A stretch of 64,000 nucleotides of DNA from CAVRCA01 sp963719345 (GCA_963719345.1 CAVRCA010000003.1:124001-188000), one strand, 5' to 3'. Shown: positions 25,630 through 35,075, counted from the first letter of the stretch. Notes: a model not told the origin generated them from the letters alone. Program-made: numbers and translations.

Positions 25630-26103
25630 TCAGTCTTCAGGGTTGCCTAGCTGATTGACACTCAATCTACGTGCGGCAAAAAACCCCCGGAGCAGTGTCG
25701 CCGCCTCGCGTTCCCGCACGCCTCCCACGATCTCCGGCCGGTGATGGCAGGAGGGGGCATCGAACACACGCGCCCCGTGCTCGACGCCGCCGCCTTTCGG
25801 GTCGTAGGCCGCGAACACGAGCCGGCGGACCCGGAAAAAGATGATCGCCTGCGCGCACATCGGACAGGGTTCCAGCGTGACGAACAGGTCGCAGTCCGGC
25901 AGCCGCGCCGTGCCGCACGCCGCCGCCGCTTCCCGCAGCGCCAGCAGTTCGGCGTGCGCCGAGGCGTCGCAGAATTCCTCGACCCGGTTGCCCGCTTGCG
26001 CCAGCACGCGCCCGTCCCGCCCGGTCACGACGGCGCCGACCGGCACCTCGCCGCGCGCGGCGGCCAGCCTCGCCTCATCCAGCGCGATCTGCATGGGTGA
26101 CAT
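25630..26103 (-). CDS. tadA: tRNA-specific adenosine deaminase (nucleoside deaminase family)
   Basis: Zinc hydrolase making inosine at the wobble position of tRNA-Arg(ACG), 157 aa. The zinc site is complete: HAE (in ASAHAELLALREAA) with the proton-shuttle Glu, and PCPMCAQAI with both cysteines. The tail FDAPSCHHRPEIVGGVREREAATLLRGFFAARR is typical of TadA. The ATG at 26103 (MSPMQIALDEAR) follows AAGAGGAG. In many alphaproteobacteria tadA is divergent from rluB-rsmD; here an amidotransferase gene sits between them. Confidence 0.92.
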   Translation of the reverse strand: MSPMQIALDEARLAAARGEVPVGAVVTGRDGRVLAQAGNRVEEFCDASAHAELLALREAAAACGTARLPDCDLFVTLEPCPMCAQAIIFFRVRRLVFAAYDPKGGGVEHGARVFDAPSCHHRPEIVGGVREREAATLLRGFFAARRLSVNQLGNPED

Positions 26104-26148
26104 ACACTCCTCTTGCCCGCTGACGGCGACGGGGTCTAGCAACGCGTT

Positions 26149-26877
26149 ATGCAGGACAACAGCGAACGCCGGCCCGTGATCGGGGTGACGCTCGATGCCG
26201 AGCCACCCGGCGGCTACTCCGCCTATCCCTGGTACGCGCTCCGGGCGAACTACGCCGAGGCGATCGTCGCCTCCGGCGGGCTGCCGGTGGCGCTGCCGCA
26301 CGACCCCGGCCTGGCCGACGCCTACCTCGACGGCATCGACGCGCTGGTCGTGACCGGCGGCGCCTTCGATGTCGACCCGTCGCTCTACGGCGGCGGCGCG
26401 CGGCACGCCACGGTGACCCTGAAGGAAGGCCGCACCCAGGCCGAACTGGCGCTGGTCGTCGGCGCGCTGGACCGTGACCTGCCGGTGCTCGGCATCTGCG
26501 GCGGGCAGCAACTGCTGGCCGTGGCACTCGGCGGCACGCTGATCCAGCACATTCCGGACAGCGTGGCGGACGCGCTCGAGCACGAGCAGACCAACCCGCG
26601 CCACCAGCCCGGTCACACCGTCAGCCTGGTTCCCGGCACGCGGCTGCACCAGATCGTCGGCGCGGCGACGATGCAGGTGAACTCGGCCCACCATCAGGCG
26701 GTGGCGGAGCCCGGGCCGGCGGCGGTGGTCAACGCCTATGCGGACGATCGGGTGATCGAGGGGATCGAAGCGCCAAAATACCGGTTCTGCCTCGGCGTGC
26801 AGTGGCACCCGGAGTTCTTCATCGACGCCGGCGACCGCCGGATCTTCGCCGCCCTGATCGCCGCCTGCCGGGGATGA
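26149..26877 (+). CDS. Class I glutamine-amidotransferase-like hydrolase (gamma-glutamyl-GABA hydrolase family)
   Basis: Peptidase C26 family hydrolase, 242 aa, similar to PuuD. The nucleophile Cys is in LGICGGQQLLAVALGG, the catalytic His/Glu in LGVQWHPEFF, and VTGGAFDVDPSLYGG is the family oxyanion region. It probably cleaves a gamma-glutamyl amide; the substrate is not shown by context. It ends ATGA-coupled to rluB, an odd partner that suggests insertion into the tadA/rluB-rsmD neighbourhood. Confidence 0.88.
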   Translation: MQDNSERRPVIGVTLDAEPPGGYSAYPWYALRANYAEAIVASGGLPVALPHDPGLADAYLDGIDALVVTGGAFDVDPSLYGGGARHATVTLKEGRTQAELALVVGALDRDLPVLGICGGQQLLAVALGGTLIQHIPDSVADALEHEQTNPRHQPGHTVSLVPGTRLHQIVGAATMQVNSAHHQAVAEPGPAAVVNAYADDRVIEGIEAPKYRFCLGVQWHPEFFIDAGDRRIFAALIAACRG

Positions 26878-27677
26878 GCGCGGGCGCGGCCCCGGGCGAG
26901 AGCGCGTCCGTCGAACGGGGCGAGCGGATCGCGAAATGGCTCGCCCGCGCCGGGGTCGCGAGCCGGCGCGATGCCGAGCAGATGCTGAGCGAAGGGCGGG
27001 TCAAGCTCAACAACGCGGCGGTGACCCACCCGGCGACCTTCGTGACCCCCGGCGACATCGTGCGGGTCGACGGCACCGTGGTCGACCAGCCCGAGCGCAC
27101 CCGGCTCTGGCGCTACCACAAGCCGGCCGGGCTGGTGACCACCCATCGCGACCCGCAGGGTCGTCCCACCGTGTTCGAAAAGCTGCGCGAGCAGCTCCCG
27201 CGCGTCGTCAGCGTCGGCCGGCTCGACCTCAACAGCGAGGGGCTGCTGCTGCTGACCAACGACGGCGGCCTGGCGCGACGGCTCGAGCTGCCGGCGACCG
27301 GCTGGCTACGGCGCTACCGGGTGCGGGTCCACGGGGTCGTCGACGAGCGGGCGCTGGCGGCGCTGGCGAACGGGCTGACGGTCGACAGCATCCGCTACGG
27401 CGCCATCGAGGCCGGGCTCGATTCGCGCAAGGGCGACAACAGCTGGCTCACGGTCGGGCTGCGGGAGGGGCGCAACCGGGAAATCCGCCGCGTGATGGAG
27501 CATCTCGGGCTGCGGGTGACCCGTCTCATCCGGATCGCCTACGGGCCGTTCCAGCTCGGCACCCTGGGGCGGGGCGAGATCGAGGAGGTGCAGGCGCGCG
27601 TCCTGCGCGACCAGCTCCCGCGTGACGGCGCGCGCCCGGAACGGCTGCGCGGGCCGGATGCGCATCGTCGGCGGTGA
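26874..27677 (+). CDS. rluB: rRNA pseudouridine synthase (RsuA/RluB family)
   Basis: Modifies 23S (RluB) or related rRNA uridines, 267 aa. An N-terminal S4 RNA-binding domain (RIAKWLARAGVASRRDAEQML) is followed by the catalytic motif SVGRLDLNSEGLLLLTNDG with the active Asp, and GRNREIRRVMEHLGL near the end. Specificity between RluB, RluE and RsuA is assigned by the S4 domain and context only. The ATG overlaps the stop of the upstream hydrolase (ATGA), and the end overlaps rsmD by 20 bases. Confidence 0.9.
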   Translation: MSAGAAPGESASVERGERIAKWLARAGVASRRDAEQMLSEGRVKLNNAAVTHPATFVTPGDIVRVDGTVVDQPERTRLWRYHKPAGLVTTHRDPQGRPTVFEKLREQLPRVVSVGRLDLNSEGLLLLTNDGGLARRLELPATGWLRRYRVRVHGVVDERALAALANGLTVDSIRYGAIEAGLDSRKGDNSWLTVGLREGRNREIRRVMEHLGLRVTRLIRIAYGPFQLGTLGRGEIEEVQARVLRDQLPRDGARPERLRGPDAHRRR

Positions 27678-28203
27678 GTGGCGCGGCCGGACGCTCGCCG
27701 GACCTCCGGGGCGCGACACCAGGCCGACCGCCGACCGGGTCCGCCAGGCGCTGTTCGACATGCTGCTGCACGCACCCTGGGGCGGCCGCGAAAGGGTCGA
27801 GGGGGTCCGGGTGCTCGACGGTTTCGCCGGCACCGGCGCGCTCGGACTGGAGGCGTTGTCGCGCGGCGCCGCCCACGCGACGTTCGTCGAAAGCGACCGC
27901 GCCGCCCTCACCGTGCTGCGGCGGAATATCTCGCTGTGCGGCGCTCCGGCACGAAGCACCGTCCTCGCCGCCGACCTCCTGTCGATCGGGCCGGGACGGG
28001 GCTGCTCCCTGCTGTTCCTCGACCCGCCCTACGGGCAGGGCCTCGTTCCGCCGGCGGTGGGTCGGCTGCGGCAGATGGGGTGGGTTGCCTCGGGCGCGCT
28101 CATCGCCGCCGAGACCGGACAGGAGGACCGGCTGCACGCGGATGAACTCCTGGCCGAACGCAGCCACGGCGCCGCCAAGCTGACGATCTGGCGCGAACCG
28201 TAG
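27658..28203 (+). CDS. rsmD: 16S rRNA (guanine966-N2)-methyltransferase
   Basis: SAM-dependent methyltransferase acting on 16S rRNA G966, 181 aa. N-terminus MRIVGGEWRGRTLAGPPG, the characteristic TRPTADRVRQALFDML, SAM motif VLDGFAGTGALGLEALSRG, and the catalytic LDPPYGQG. The internal ATG at 27658 is the family start. It overlaps rluB at its start and shares a base with the GTG of the next gene, so the run GATase-rluB-rsmD-MFS is one operon. Confidence 0.94.
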   Translation: MRIVGGEWRGRTLAGPPGRDTRPTADRVRQALFDMLLHAPWGGRERVEGVRVLDGFAGTGALGLEALSRGAAHATFVESDRAALTVLRRNISLCGAPARSTVLAADLLSIGPGRGCSLLFLDPPYGQGLVPPAVGRLRQMGWVASGALIAAETGQEDRLHADELLAERSHGAAKLTIWREP

Positions 28204-29357
28204 TGGACCGCTCATCGGTGTCCCTCACCGCCAGCGAACGGCGGTGGAGCCTGGTCGCGGCGATCGCTTGCGTCACCGTGTTCGGGCTCACCGTCGGGCA
28301 GTCAGCGCCCCTGCTGTCGCTGCTGCTGGAAAGCCGCGGCACGGATGCGACGCTCACGGGATTGAATGCGGCCTCCGTCTTCGTCGGCGTGATCGTCGGG
28401 CCGCTGCTGACGCCGCGCCTGGTGGCGCGGTTCGGCATCCGCAACTTCCTGCTGATCTGCCTGGCGATCGACGCGCTCGGAACGCTGTCGATGAAGGTGT
28501 TCGACAGCCTGGCAGCATGGTTCGCGCTGCGCATCCTATTGGGGATGGTCGGCTCCAGCATCTTCACGGCCAGCGAGGCGTGGATCAACCTGCTCGCCGG
28601 CGACGCCACGCGCGGCCGGGTCCTCGGGCTCTATGCCGCGTCGCTGTCGGCGGGATTTGGTCTGGGCGCGCTGCTTCTCACCCTGACCGGGGTACAAGGC
28701 TGGCCGCCCTTCGTGGTCGGCGCCCTGATCACCGCGGCGGCGGCGCTCCCTGTGCTCGGGGTCGGCAATCTCAGCAGCGGGATCGGCCGGGAACGGAGCG
28801 CCAGCCCGCTCACCATGTTCGCCCGCGCCCCGTTCCTCGTGCTCGTGGTCGCCACCTTCGGGCTTTACGAGACCGCGCTGATGAACCTGCTGCCCGTCTG
28901 GGGCGTCCGCGTCGGCATGAGCCGCAGCCTGGCGGCGGCCGCGCTCTCCGCCGTCTACTTCGGCTCCATCCTGATGCAGTGGCCCGTCGGGTGGCTGGCC
29001 GACCGGATCGGACGGTACGCCGTCCTGCAACTCTGTGGCGCCGTCGGTCTGACCGGGCCGGTCCTGGTGCTCGCGGGCACACCGTCCGTCCCGGTCCTGT
29101 TCGGGCTGCTGTTCGTCTGGGGCGGCCTCGCCTCCGCCATCTACCCGGTGGCACTCGGCATCGCCGGCGACCGGTTTCGAGGCGGCGAGCTGGTCGCCGT
29201 CAACGCCGCCATGATCACGGCCTACGGCCTCGGCTCGCTCGTCGGACCCACCCTGGGCGGCGTGGCGATGGATGTTTGGGACCCGCACGGCCTGTTTGTC
29301 CTGTTCGCGCTGATCTACGCGGCGTTCCTGCTCGCAACCTTCGCCCGGGCCGCCTGA
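28203..29357 (+). CDS. Major facilitator superfamily transporter
   Basis: Inner-membrane secondary transporter, 384 aa, with about 12 hydrophobic segments. The loop 2-3 signature is modified to TPRLVARFGIRNFLLI, and the equivalent in the second half reads GWLADRIGRYAVL. GTG start overlapping the rsmD stop by one base. The closest general pattern is the YcaD-like drug/metabolite group; the substrate is unknown. Confidence 0.83.
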   Translation: MDRSSVSLTASERRWSLVAAIACVTVFGLTVGQSAPLLSLLLESRGTDATLTGLNAASVFVGVIVGPLLTPRLVARFGIRNFLLICLAIDALGTLSMKVFDSLAAWFALRILLGMVGSSIFTASEAWINLLAGDATRGRVLGLYAASLSAGFGLGALLLTLTGVQGWPPFVVGALITAAAALPVLGVGNLSSGIGRERSASPLTMFARAPFLVLVVATFGLYETALMNLLPVWGVRVGMSRSLAAAALSAVYFGSILMQWPVGWLADRIGRYAVLQLCGAVGLTGPVLVLAGTPSVPVLFGLLFVWGGLASAIYPVALGIAGDRFRGGELVAVNAAMITAYGLGSLVGPTLGGVAMDVWDPHGLFVLFALIYAAFLLATFARAA

Positions 29358-29416
29358 CCTCGGATTGCGTCGGCGTGCGGCCCGCGCCAGCATCCCGGGG
29401 AACAGGAGGATGGGAC

Positions 29417-30262
29417 ATGGTGGAACAGGCGGACAAGCGGCTGGCCGGCAAGGTGGCGATCGTCACCGGGGCGGGGTCGCGCGGCGACGGCATCGGCAAC
29501 GGGCGCGCCGCCTCGGTCCTGATGGCGCGACAGGGCGCCCGCGTGCTGCTGCTCGATCAGGTCGAGGCGTGGGTCGGGCGCACGGCGCAGATGATCCGCG
29601 ACGAGGGGAACATTTGCGAGGTGATGATCGCCGACGTCACCCAAGCCGCCGACTGCGAGGCCTCGGTGCGGCGCGCCGGGGAGCTGTGGGGGCGGCTCGA
29701 CATCCTGGTCAACAATGTCGGCATCAGCGGGCCGAAGGGGACCGCCGTGGAGGTGGACATCGAGGCGTGGGAGGCCGCGATGCGGGTCAACCTCACCTCG
29801 ATGGTGCTGATGACGAAATACGCCGTGCCGGCGATGGCGCGCAGCGGCGGCGGCGCCATCGTCAATCTTTCGTCCTTTGCCGGGCTGTTCGGCGGCTATC
29901 CGTCGCTGTTCTATCCGACGTCGAAGGGGGCGGTCCTCAACCTCACGCGCGCGATGGCCGCCCACCACGCCGAGCAGAAAATCCGGGTCAACTGCGTCGC
30001 TCCCGGCACGGTCTACACGCCGATGGTGTCGACCGCCGGCAACGGCATGAGCGAGGAGGTGCGGGCGGCGCGGCGGGACCGCTCCCTGCTGAAGGTCGAG
30101 GGCACCGGCTGGGACATCGGCAACGCCGTGCTCTATTTGGTCAGCGAGGAAGCGCGCTGGGTGACCGGCATCCTCCTGCCCGTCGATGCCGGCATGTCGG
30201 CGGCGCCGGCGGCGTCGGCCTATGCGCGGATTGCCGCCATGCAGGGTGGCGGCCCGGGCTGA
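29417..30262 (+). CDS. Short-chain dehydrogenase/reductase
   Basis: NAD(P)-dependent oxidoreductase, 281 aa. The cofactor motif is VTGAGSRGDGIGNGRA (a slightly stretched TGxxxGxG). NNVG follows, and the catalytic Ser and YxxxK are in NLSSFAG and FYPTSKGAVLNLTRAM. Many SDRs of this kind act on 3-oxoacyl or sugar-derived alcohols; the substrate is open. The ATG at 29417 is preceded by AGGAGG at 29404-29409, a strong ribosome site seven bases away. Confidence 0.88.
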   Translation: MVEQADKRLAGKVAIVTGAGSRGDGIGNGRAASVLMARQGARVLLLDQVEAWVGRTAQMIRDEGNICEVMIADVTQAADCEASVRRAGELWGRLDILVNNVGISGPKGTAVEVDIEAWEAAMRVNLTSMVLMTKYAVPAMARSGGGAIVNLSSFAGLFGGYPSLFYPTSKGAVLNLTRAMAAHHAEQKIRVNCVAPGTVYTPMVSTAGNGMSEEVRAARRDRSLLKVEGTGWDIGNAVLYLVSEEARWVTGILLPVDAGMSAAPAASAYARIAAMQGGGPG

Positions 30263-30281
30263 TCCCGGCTTACGTCGCGGG

Positions 30282-31484
30282 ATGAACTGGCTCACATCCT
30301 CCATCCTGCCGCGCGTCCGCGCGCCGTTCTGGCTGCTGGTCGCGATCACCGCCTCGGGCACCATGGCGATGCACATCCTGGTGCCCGTGCTGCCGCTGGC
30401 GGCGCGCGACCTCGACGTGTCGTCGAGCGCCATCCAGCTCACCATCACGCTCTACCTGTTCGGCATCGCCGGCGGGCAGCTGCTCTACGGACCGGCGTCG
30501 GACCGCCTCGGCCGGCGGCCGATGCTGCTGATGGCGCTGGTGCTCTACGTCGCCGCCAGCATCGTCGCCGGGCTGGCGCCGAACCTGCACGTGCTGCTGG
30601 TCGCCCGGGTGGTGCAGGCGATCGGCGGCTGCGGCGGCCTCGTGCTGGGGCGGGCGGTGGTGCGCGACGGCGCGGAGGCGGGGCAAGCGGCCTCGCAGAT
30701 GGCGCTGCTGACCATGGTGCAGAGCCTCTCGCCCGGAGTGGCGCCCGCGATCGGCGGCTATCTGGGCGCCTGGTTCGGCTGGCGCTCGATCTTCCTGCTC
30801 CTGGTCGTGCTCGGCGTGGTCACCCTGGTCGCGGCGCTGCTCAGCCTGCCGGAGACCGCCGCCTCGCGCGGGGCACGCTCGGGATCGATGCTGCGCAGCT
30901 ACGGCCGGCTGCTGCGGTCGCCGGCGTTCTGCGGCTTCATGGTCGGCGGCGCCTGCAACAGCACCAGCGTCTACGCCTATCTCGCCGCCTCGCCGTTCAT
31001 CTTCACCCAGGTGCTGCATCAGCCGGCCGCCAAGGTCGGTCTCTACTACCTCGTCGTGATGCTCGGGGTGCCGGTCGGCAGCTTCATCGCCAGCCGGGCG
31101 GCGCGGCGGGGCGCGCTGCTGTCGCTGCTGCGCCTGACCAGCGGCGTCGCCCTGCTGGGCGCCGGCGCGTTCCTCGGACTGACGCTCACCGGCCATCTCA
31201 CCGTGGTCAGCCTGTTGATCGCCATGATCGTCTATTCGATCGGGATCGGCGCTTCGAGCCCGATCGCGCTGGCCAGCGCCGTCAGCACCCATCCGCAGAT
31301 GATCGGCGCCGCCTCGGGACTCTACGGCTTCGGCACGATGGGGTTCGGCGCGCTCTGCACGGTGGCGGTCAGCCTGTGGCCGAGCAGCCCGGCCTTGACC
31401 TCCGCCACCATCCTGGTCGCTGCCACCGTGCTCGGCCAGTTCGCCTTCAGCGTGGCCGGCCGGGCGATGCCCCGCCTTGAATAG
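30282..31484 (+). CDS. Bcr/CflA-family multidrug efflux MFS transporter
   Basis: Inner-membrane drug/H+ antiporter, 400 aa with about 12 helices. It has the family motif A region YGPASDRLGRRPMLL and motif C-like segment SPGVAPAIGGYLGAWFGWRSIF, both characteristic of Bcr. The ATG is 19 bases after the SDR stop. The gene converges on mutL, 17 bases away. Confidence 0.88.
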   Translation: MNWLTSSILPRVRAPFWLLVAITASGTMAMHILVPVLPLAARDLDVSSSAIQLTITLYLFGIAGGQLLYGPASDRLGRRPMLLMALVLYVAASIVAGLAPNLHVLLVARVVQAIGGCGGLVLGRAVVRDGAEAGQAASQMALLTMVQSLSPGVAPAIGGYLGAWFGWRSIFLLLVVLGVVTLVAALLSLPETAASRGARSGSMLRSYGRLLRSPAFCGFMVGGACNSTSVYAYLAASPFIFTQVLHQPAAKVGLYYLVVMLGVPVGSFIASRAARRGALLSLLRLTSGVALLGAGAFLGLTLTGHLTVVSLLIAMIVYSIGIGASSPIALASAVSTHPQMIGAASGLYGFGTMGFGALCTVAVSLWPSSPALTSATILVAATVLGQFAFSVAGRAMPRLE

Positions 31485-31501
31485 CGGTCCACGAATAGCG
31501 G

Positions 31502-33271
31502 TCAGCGCCGGCCAAACAGCGTCTCGATCTGCGCCTTGGAGAGCTTGAGGAAGGTCGGCCGGCCATGGCTGCAGGTGGCGGCACGCGGCGTCGCCTCCAT
31601 CTGCCGCAGCAAGGCCGACATCTCCTCGCGGCCGAGCCGACGGCCGGCCCGGATGCTGCCGTGGCACGCCAGACGGGCGAGCACCCCGTCCATGCGGGAC
31701 TCCAGGGCGGTGCTCTCCTCCATGTCCGCCAGCTCGTCGGCGATGTCGCGCAGCAGCGCCTTGGGGTCCGGCGCTCCCAGCGCGGCCGGCAGCGCCCGCA
31801 CCAGCACCGCCGCACCGCCGAACGCCTCGACCTCGAGGCCGAACCGGGCGAACTCGGCGGCGCGGGCGAGCAGCCGGGCCGCGTCGGCCGGCGGCAGCTC
31901 GATGACGGCGGGCAGCAGCAAGGCCTGGCTGCGCACCCCGCCGGCGAGCCATTGCGTGCGCAGCGCCTCGTGGGTCAGCCGCTCATGGGCGGCGTGCTGA
32001 TCGACCAGCACGAGGCTGCCGTCGGCGGCCAGCGCGATGATGTAGGTGTCCAGCACCTGCGCCACCGGTGCGCCCAGCGGATGATCCGGCAGGGCCGGCT
32101 CCGGCTCAAGGACGCGTGCCGCCGGGCCGCCGGCAAACGGCAAGGCCCGGGACCCCGGACCCGATACGATCGGCGCCGGTCCGGCCTCGGCGAAACCGGG
32201 CAGCCGGCGCGCCGGAAGGCCATACGGGACCGAACGCGACGCCAGCAGGTGCAGCCCCGGACGGGGAGCCGGCACGGCGCTGCCGGCGCCGCCGGCCAGA
32301 ACCTGTCGGATGGCCGAGATGACCAGGGAGCGCACCGCAGCGGCGTCGCGGAAGCGCAGCTCCGACTTGGCCGGGTGGACGTTGACGTCGAGCTCGTGGG
32401 CCGGGATCTCCAGGAACAGCGCCACGATCGGGTGCCGGCCGGGCGCGATCACCTCCCGGTAGGCGACCCGCACGGCGGTCTTCAGCACCGGATCGGCGAC
32501 CGGGCGGCCATTGACGACCAGGTACTGGGCCGCCGGGGTCGCCCGGCTCAGCGACGGCGCGCAAACCAAGCCGCCGAGGCGGAGCCCGTCGCGGCCAGCC
32601 TCGACCGCCAGCAGCGAAGCGGCCGCGTCGCCGCCGAGCAGCGCGGCGATGCGCGCGTCCCGCGTCTGGCCGGGCAGATCGAAGATGGTGCGGCCCTCGC
32701 TCTCGAGCCGGAACCCGACTGCCGGCGCGGCCAGCGCGAGACGGCGCACCGCCGCCTCGGCGTGCTCGGCCTCGGTGCGCGGATGTTTCAGGAATTTGCG
32801 CCGCGCCGGGGTCGCGAAGAACAGGTCCCGGACCACCACGCGGGTGCCGACCGGGCCGGCGCACGGCGTGACGTCGGAGGCGACGCTGCCGGCAACCTCG
32901 ATCGCGCTGGCATGCGCCGCACCGGACGGCCGCGAGGCGATGCTCAGCCGCGCAGCCGCGCCGATCGAGGGCAGCGCCTCGCCGCGGAACCCGAGGGTGG
33001 TGATCCGGACCAGATCCTCGTCGGCGAGCTTCGACGTGGCATGGCGCTGGACCGCCAGCGCCAGTTCCGACCGGGTCATGCCGCTGCCGTCGTCGCTCAC
33101 CTCGATGCGCGCGACGCCGCCCTCGACCAGCGTCACCGCGACCCGGCGGGCGCCGGCGTCAAGCGCGTTCTCGACCAGCTCCTTGACCGCGGCGGCCGGC
33201 CGCTCGATGACCTCGCCGGCCGCGATCCGGTTGACCGTCGCCTCGGGCAGCAGGCGGATGCGCGACTCCAT
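31502..33271 (-). CDS. mutL: DNA mismatch repair protein MutL
   Basis: 589 aa. GHKL ATPase motifs ELVENALDAGA, SDDGSGM and TTLGFRGEALPSI are at the N-terminus. The C-terminal dimerisation domain carries the endonuclease motif DQHA-x2-E-x4-E (DQHAAHERLTHE), with ACHGS-type and CSHGRPT motifs near the end. MutL here should therefore nick DNA itself, as in bacteria lacking MutH. The start ATG is preceded by a 17-bp tandem repeat rather than a clear ribosome site. GST lies upstream on the same strand. Confidence 0.95.
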   Translation of the reverse strand: MESRIRLLPEATVNRIAAGEVIERPAAAVKELVENALDAGARRVAVTLVEGGVARIEVSDDGSGMTRSELALAVQRHATSKLADEDLVRITTLGFRGEALPSIGAAARLSIASRPSGAAHASAIEVAGSVASDVTPCAGPVGTRVVVRDLFFATPARRKFLKHPRTEAEHAEAAVRRLALAAPAVGFRLESEGRTIFDLPGQTRDARIAALLGGDAAASLLAVEAGRDGLRLGGLVCAPSLSRATPAAQYLVVNGRPVADPVLKTAVRVAYREVIAPGRHPIVALFLEIPAHELDVNVHPAKSELRFRDAAAVRSLVISAIRQVLAGGAGSAVPAPRPGLHLLASRSVPYGLPARRLPGFAEAGPAPIVSGPGSRALPFAGGPAARVLEPEPALPDHPLGAPVAQVLDTYIIALAADGSLVLVDQHAAHERLTHEALRTQWLAGGVRSQALLLPAVIELPPADAARLLARAAEFARFGLEVEAFGGAAVLVRALPAALGAPDPKALLRDIADELADMEESTALESRMDGVLARLACHGSIRAGRRLGREEMSALLRQMEATPRAATCSHGRPTFLKLSKAQIETLFGRR

Positions 33272-33274
33272 GTC

Positions 33275-33325
33275 GCATCATAGCCCAGCCGGCATCATAG
33301 CCCAGCTGTCATCACAGCGCTGCCG
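33275..33325. repeat. 17-bp tandem repeat just upstream of mutL
   Basis: GCATCATAGCCCAGCCG (33275-33291) is followed by GCATCATAGCCCAGCTG (33292-33308) and a diverged third copy TCATCACAGCGCTGCCG (33309-33325). It begins three bases before the mutL start codon, in the position of its 5' leader and ribosome site, and ends shortly before the GST stop. Confidence 0.85.
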
Positions 33326-33341
33326 GCGCCGCCGCACCCCC

Positions 33342-34055
33342 TCAACCGTGGCCGGAGCGGGCCGTACTGGCGGCGGTCTGGCCGAACATGATTTTCCGGG
33401 CTGCCTCGTCGGTGGCAGGCGAGTGCTTCTGCCAGTCCTTGCCCACCGCCAGGCCGCGCTGCAGCGCCTCACGGGCGCGCAACGTCGCGTACCAGCGCTT
33501 GAGGTTCGGGAACACGTCAAGCGTCAGGCCTTGCGCCTTGTGCGTCATGATCCACGGAAAGCACGCGATGTCGGCGATCGAGTAGTCGCCGGCCAGGAAC
33601 TCACTGTCGCCGAGACGGCGATCCATCACCCCGTACAGCCGGTCCACCTCGCTGCCGAAACGGGCGATCGCGTACGGCACCTTTTCCTGGGCGTAGAGCT
33701 TGAAATGCCCGTTCTGCCCCGCCATCGGACCGAGCGCGCTCATCTGCCACATCAGCCACTGGACCACGGCGTAACGGCCGGCAACGGCCGTCGGCATGAA
33801 CATTCCGGACTTCTCGGCGAGATACATCAGGATGGCGCCGCTCTCGAAGATGGACACGGGCGCGCCGCCGTCGACCGGCTCAGGGTCCACCATCGCCGGC
33901 ATCCGGTTGTTGGGAGATAGTTTCAGGAATTCCGGCTTGAACTGATCGCCTCGGCCGATGCGGACCGGGACCAGCCGATACGGCAGCCCGCACTCCTCCA
34001 GCATGACGGTGATCTTCCAGCCGTTGGGCGTCGGCCAGAAATACAGCTCGATCAT
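33342..34055 (-). CDS. Glutathione S-transferase family protein (YghU/GstB-like)
   Basis: 237 aa with an N-terminal thioredoxin fold (MIELYFWPTPNGWKITVMLEE), the cis-Pro region NRMPAMVDPE and the glutathione-binding SIFESGAILMYLAEK, then an all-helical C-terminal domain with the conserved SIADIACFPW (N-capping box). This pattern is that of the Ure2p/YghU-like GSTs with disulfide-bond reductase or detoxifying activity. The ATG at 34055 is divergent from the LLM oxidoreductase. Confidence 0.88.
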   Translation of the reverse strand: MIELYFWPTPNGWKITVMLEECGLPYRLVPVRIGRGDQFKPEFLKLSPNNRMPAMVDPEPVDGGAPVSIFESGAILMYLAEKSGMFMPTAVAGRYAVVQWLMWQMSALGPMAGQNGHFKLYAQEKVPYAIARFGSEVDRLYGVMDRRLGDSEFLAGDYSIADIACFPWIMTHKAQGLTLDVFPNLKRWYATLRAREALQRGLAVGKDWQKHSPATDEAARKIMFGQTAASTARSGHG

Positions 34056-34217
34056 CGGCCCTCCTGAGGCGTCGGGTTTGCCGCCGCACGCTACCCTGCG
34101 GGACGCGAGCCGGTCGATCCTCGGCCGGCGGAGCGAGGCTTTCGCCGGGCCGTCGTTCACGACATGATGCGCGGGCGTGCGCCGGTATCGGCGCACAGGG
34201 TGATCCGGGAGGCAACC

Positions 34218-35075
34218 ATGCTCGATTTTGGCGCCGCGATGTTCTTCACCGACTACTCGATGGCGCCGGGCGAACTCGGCCAGGCGCTGGAAGAGCGGGG
34301 GTTCGAGTCGGTCTGGGCGCCGGAGCACTCGCACATCCCGGTCTCCCGCAAGACCCCGTTCCCGGGCGGCGGCGACCTGCCGAAGAAGTACTACGACGCC
34401 ATGGACCCGTTCGTGACCCTCACCGCCGCGGCGGTGGCGACGCGATCGCTGAAGGTCGGCACCGGGGTCTGCCTGGTGGCGCAGCGCGACCCGATCCAGA
34501 CCGCCAAGCTGGTCGCCTCCATCGACCAGGTCTCGAGCGGCCGGTTCCTGTTCGGCATCGGCAATGGCTGGAACCAGGACGAGATGGAGAACCACGGCAC
34601 CGCCTTCGAGACGCGCCACAAGCGGGCGCGCGAGAACGTCGAGGCGATGAAGGAGATCTGGACCAAGTCGAAGGCGGAGTATCACGGCGAGTTCGTCAAT
34701 TTCGACCCGATGATGGCATGGCCGAAGCCGGTGCAGAAGCCGCATCCGCCGGTGATCGTCGGCGGCGCCTTCCCCTACTCCGCCCGGCGCGCGATCCGCT
34801 ATGGGGACGGCTGGATCCCGCAGGCGACGCGCGGCGCCTACAGCGAGATCGCCGATCTCATCCCGCGCTTCCGCGACATGGCGACTGAAGCCGGTCGCGA
34901 CCCGAGCACGATCCACATCACCGTCTGGGGGCCGAAGCGCGACGCCGACCTGATGAAGCGATACGAGGATCTCGGCGTGTCGCGCATCGTGTTCAGCCTC
35001 GAATCGGAGAAGGCGGACGCCGCGTTGCCGGTGATCGACACCTGGGCCGCGCTGATGCGGCAGGTGAACGGCTGA
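34218..35075 (+). CDS. LLM-class flavin/F420-type oxidoreductase
   Basis: Bacterial-luciferase-fold oxidoreductase, 285 aa. N-terminus MLDFGAAMFFTDYSM; GTGVCLVAQRDPIQTAK; SGRFLFGIGNGWNQDEMENHG; and VGGAFPYSARRAIRYGDGWIP are typical of the TIGR03619-like group often labelled F420-dependent. Whether this organism makes F420 cannot be seen here, and FMN is an alternative. The ATG at 34218 has GGGAGG in front of it. It is followed after 25 bases by the broken lyase-family gene. Confidence 0.85.
   Translation: MLDFGAAMFFTDYSMAPGELGQALEERGFESVWAPEHSHIPVSRKTPFPGGGDLPKKYYDAMDPFVTLTAAAVATRSLKVGTGVCLVAQRDPIQTAKLVASIDQVSSGRFLFGIGNGWNQDEMENHGTAFETRHKRARENVEAMKEIWTKSKAEYHGEFVNFDPMMAWPKPVQKPHPPVIVGGAFPYSARRAIRYGDGWIPQATRGAYSEIADLIPRFRDMATEAGRDPSTIHITVWGPKRDADLMKRYEDLGVSRIVFSLESEKADAALPVIDTWAALMRQVNG

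Noticed and set aside
30270..31952. 560-codon open frame on the - strand antisense to the Bcr-type transporter
   Set aside because: Arginine/glycine-rich shadow; mutL and the transporter explain both strands.
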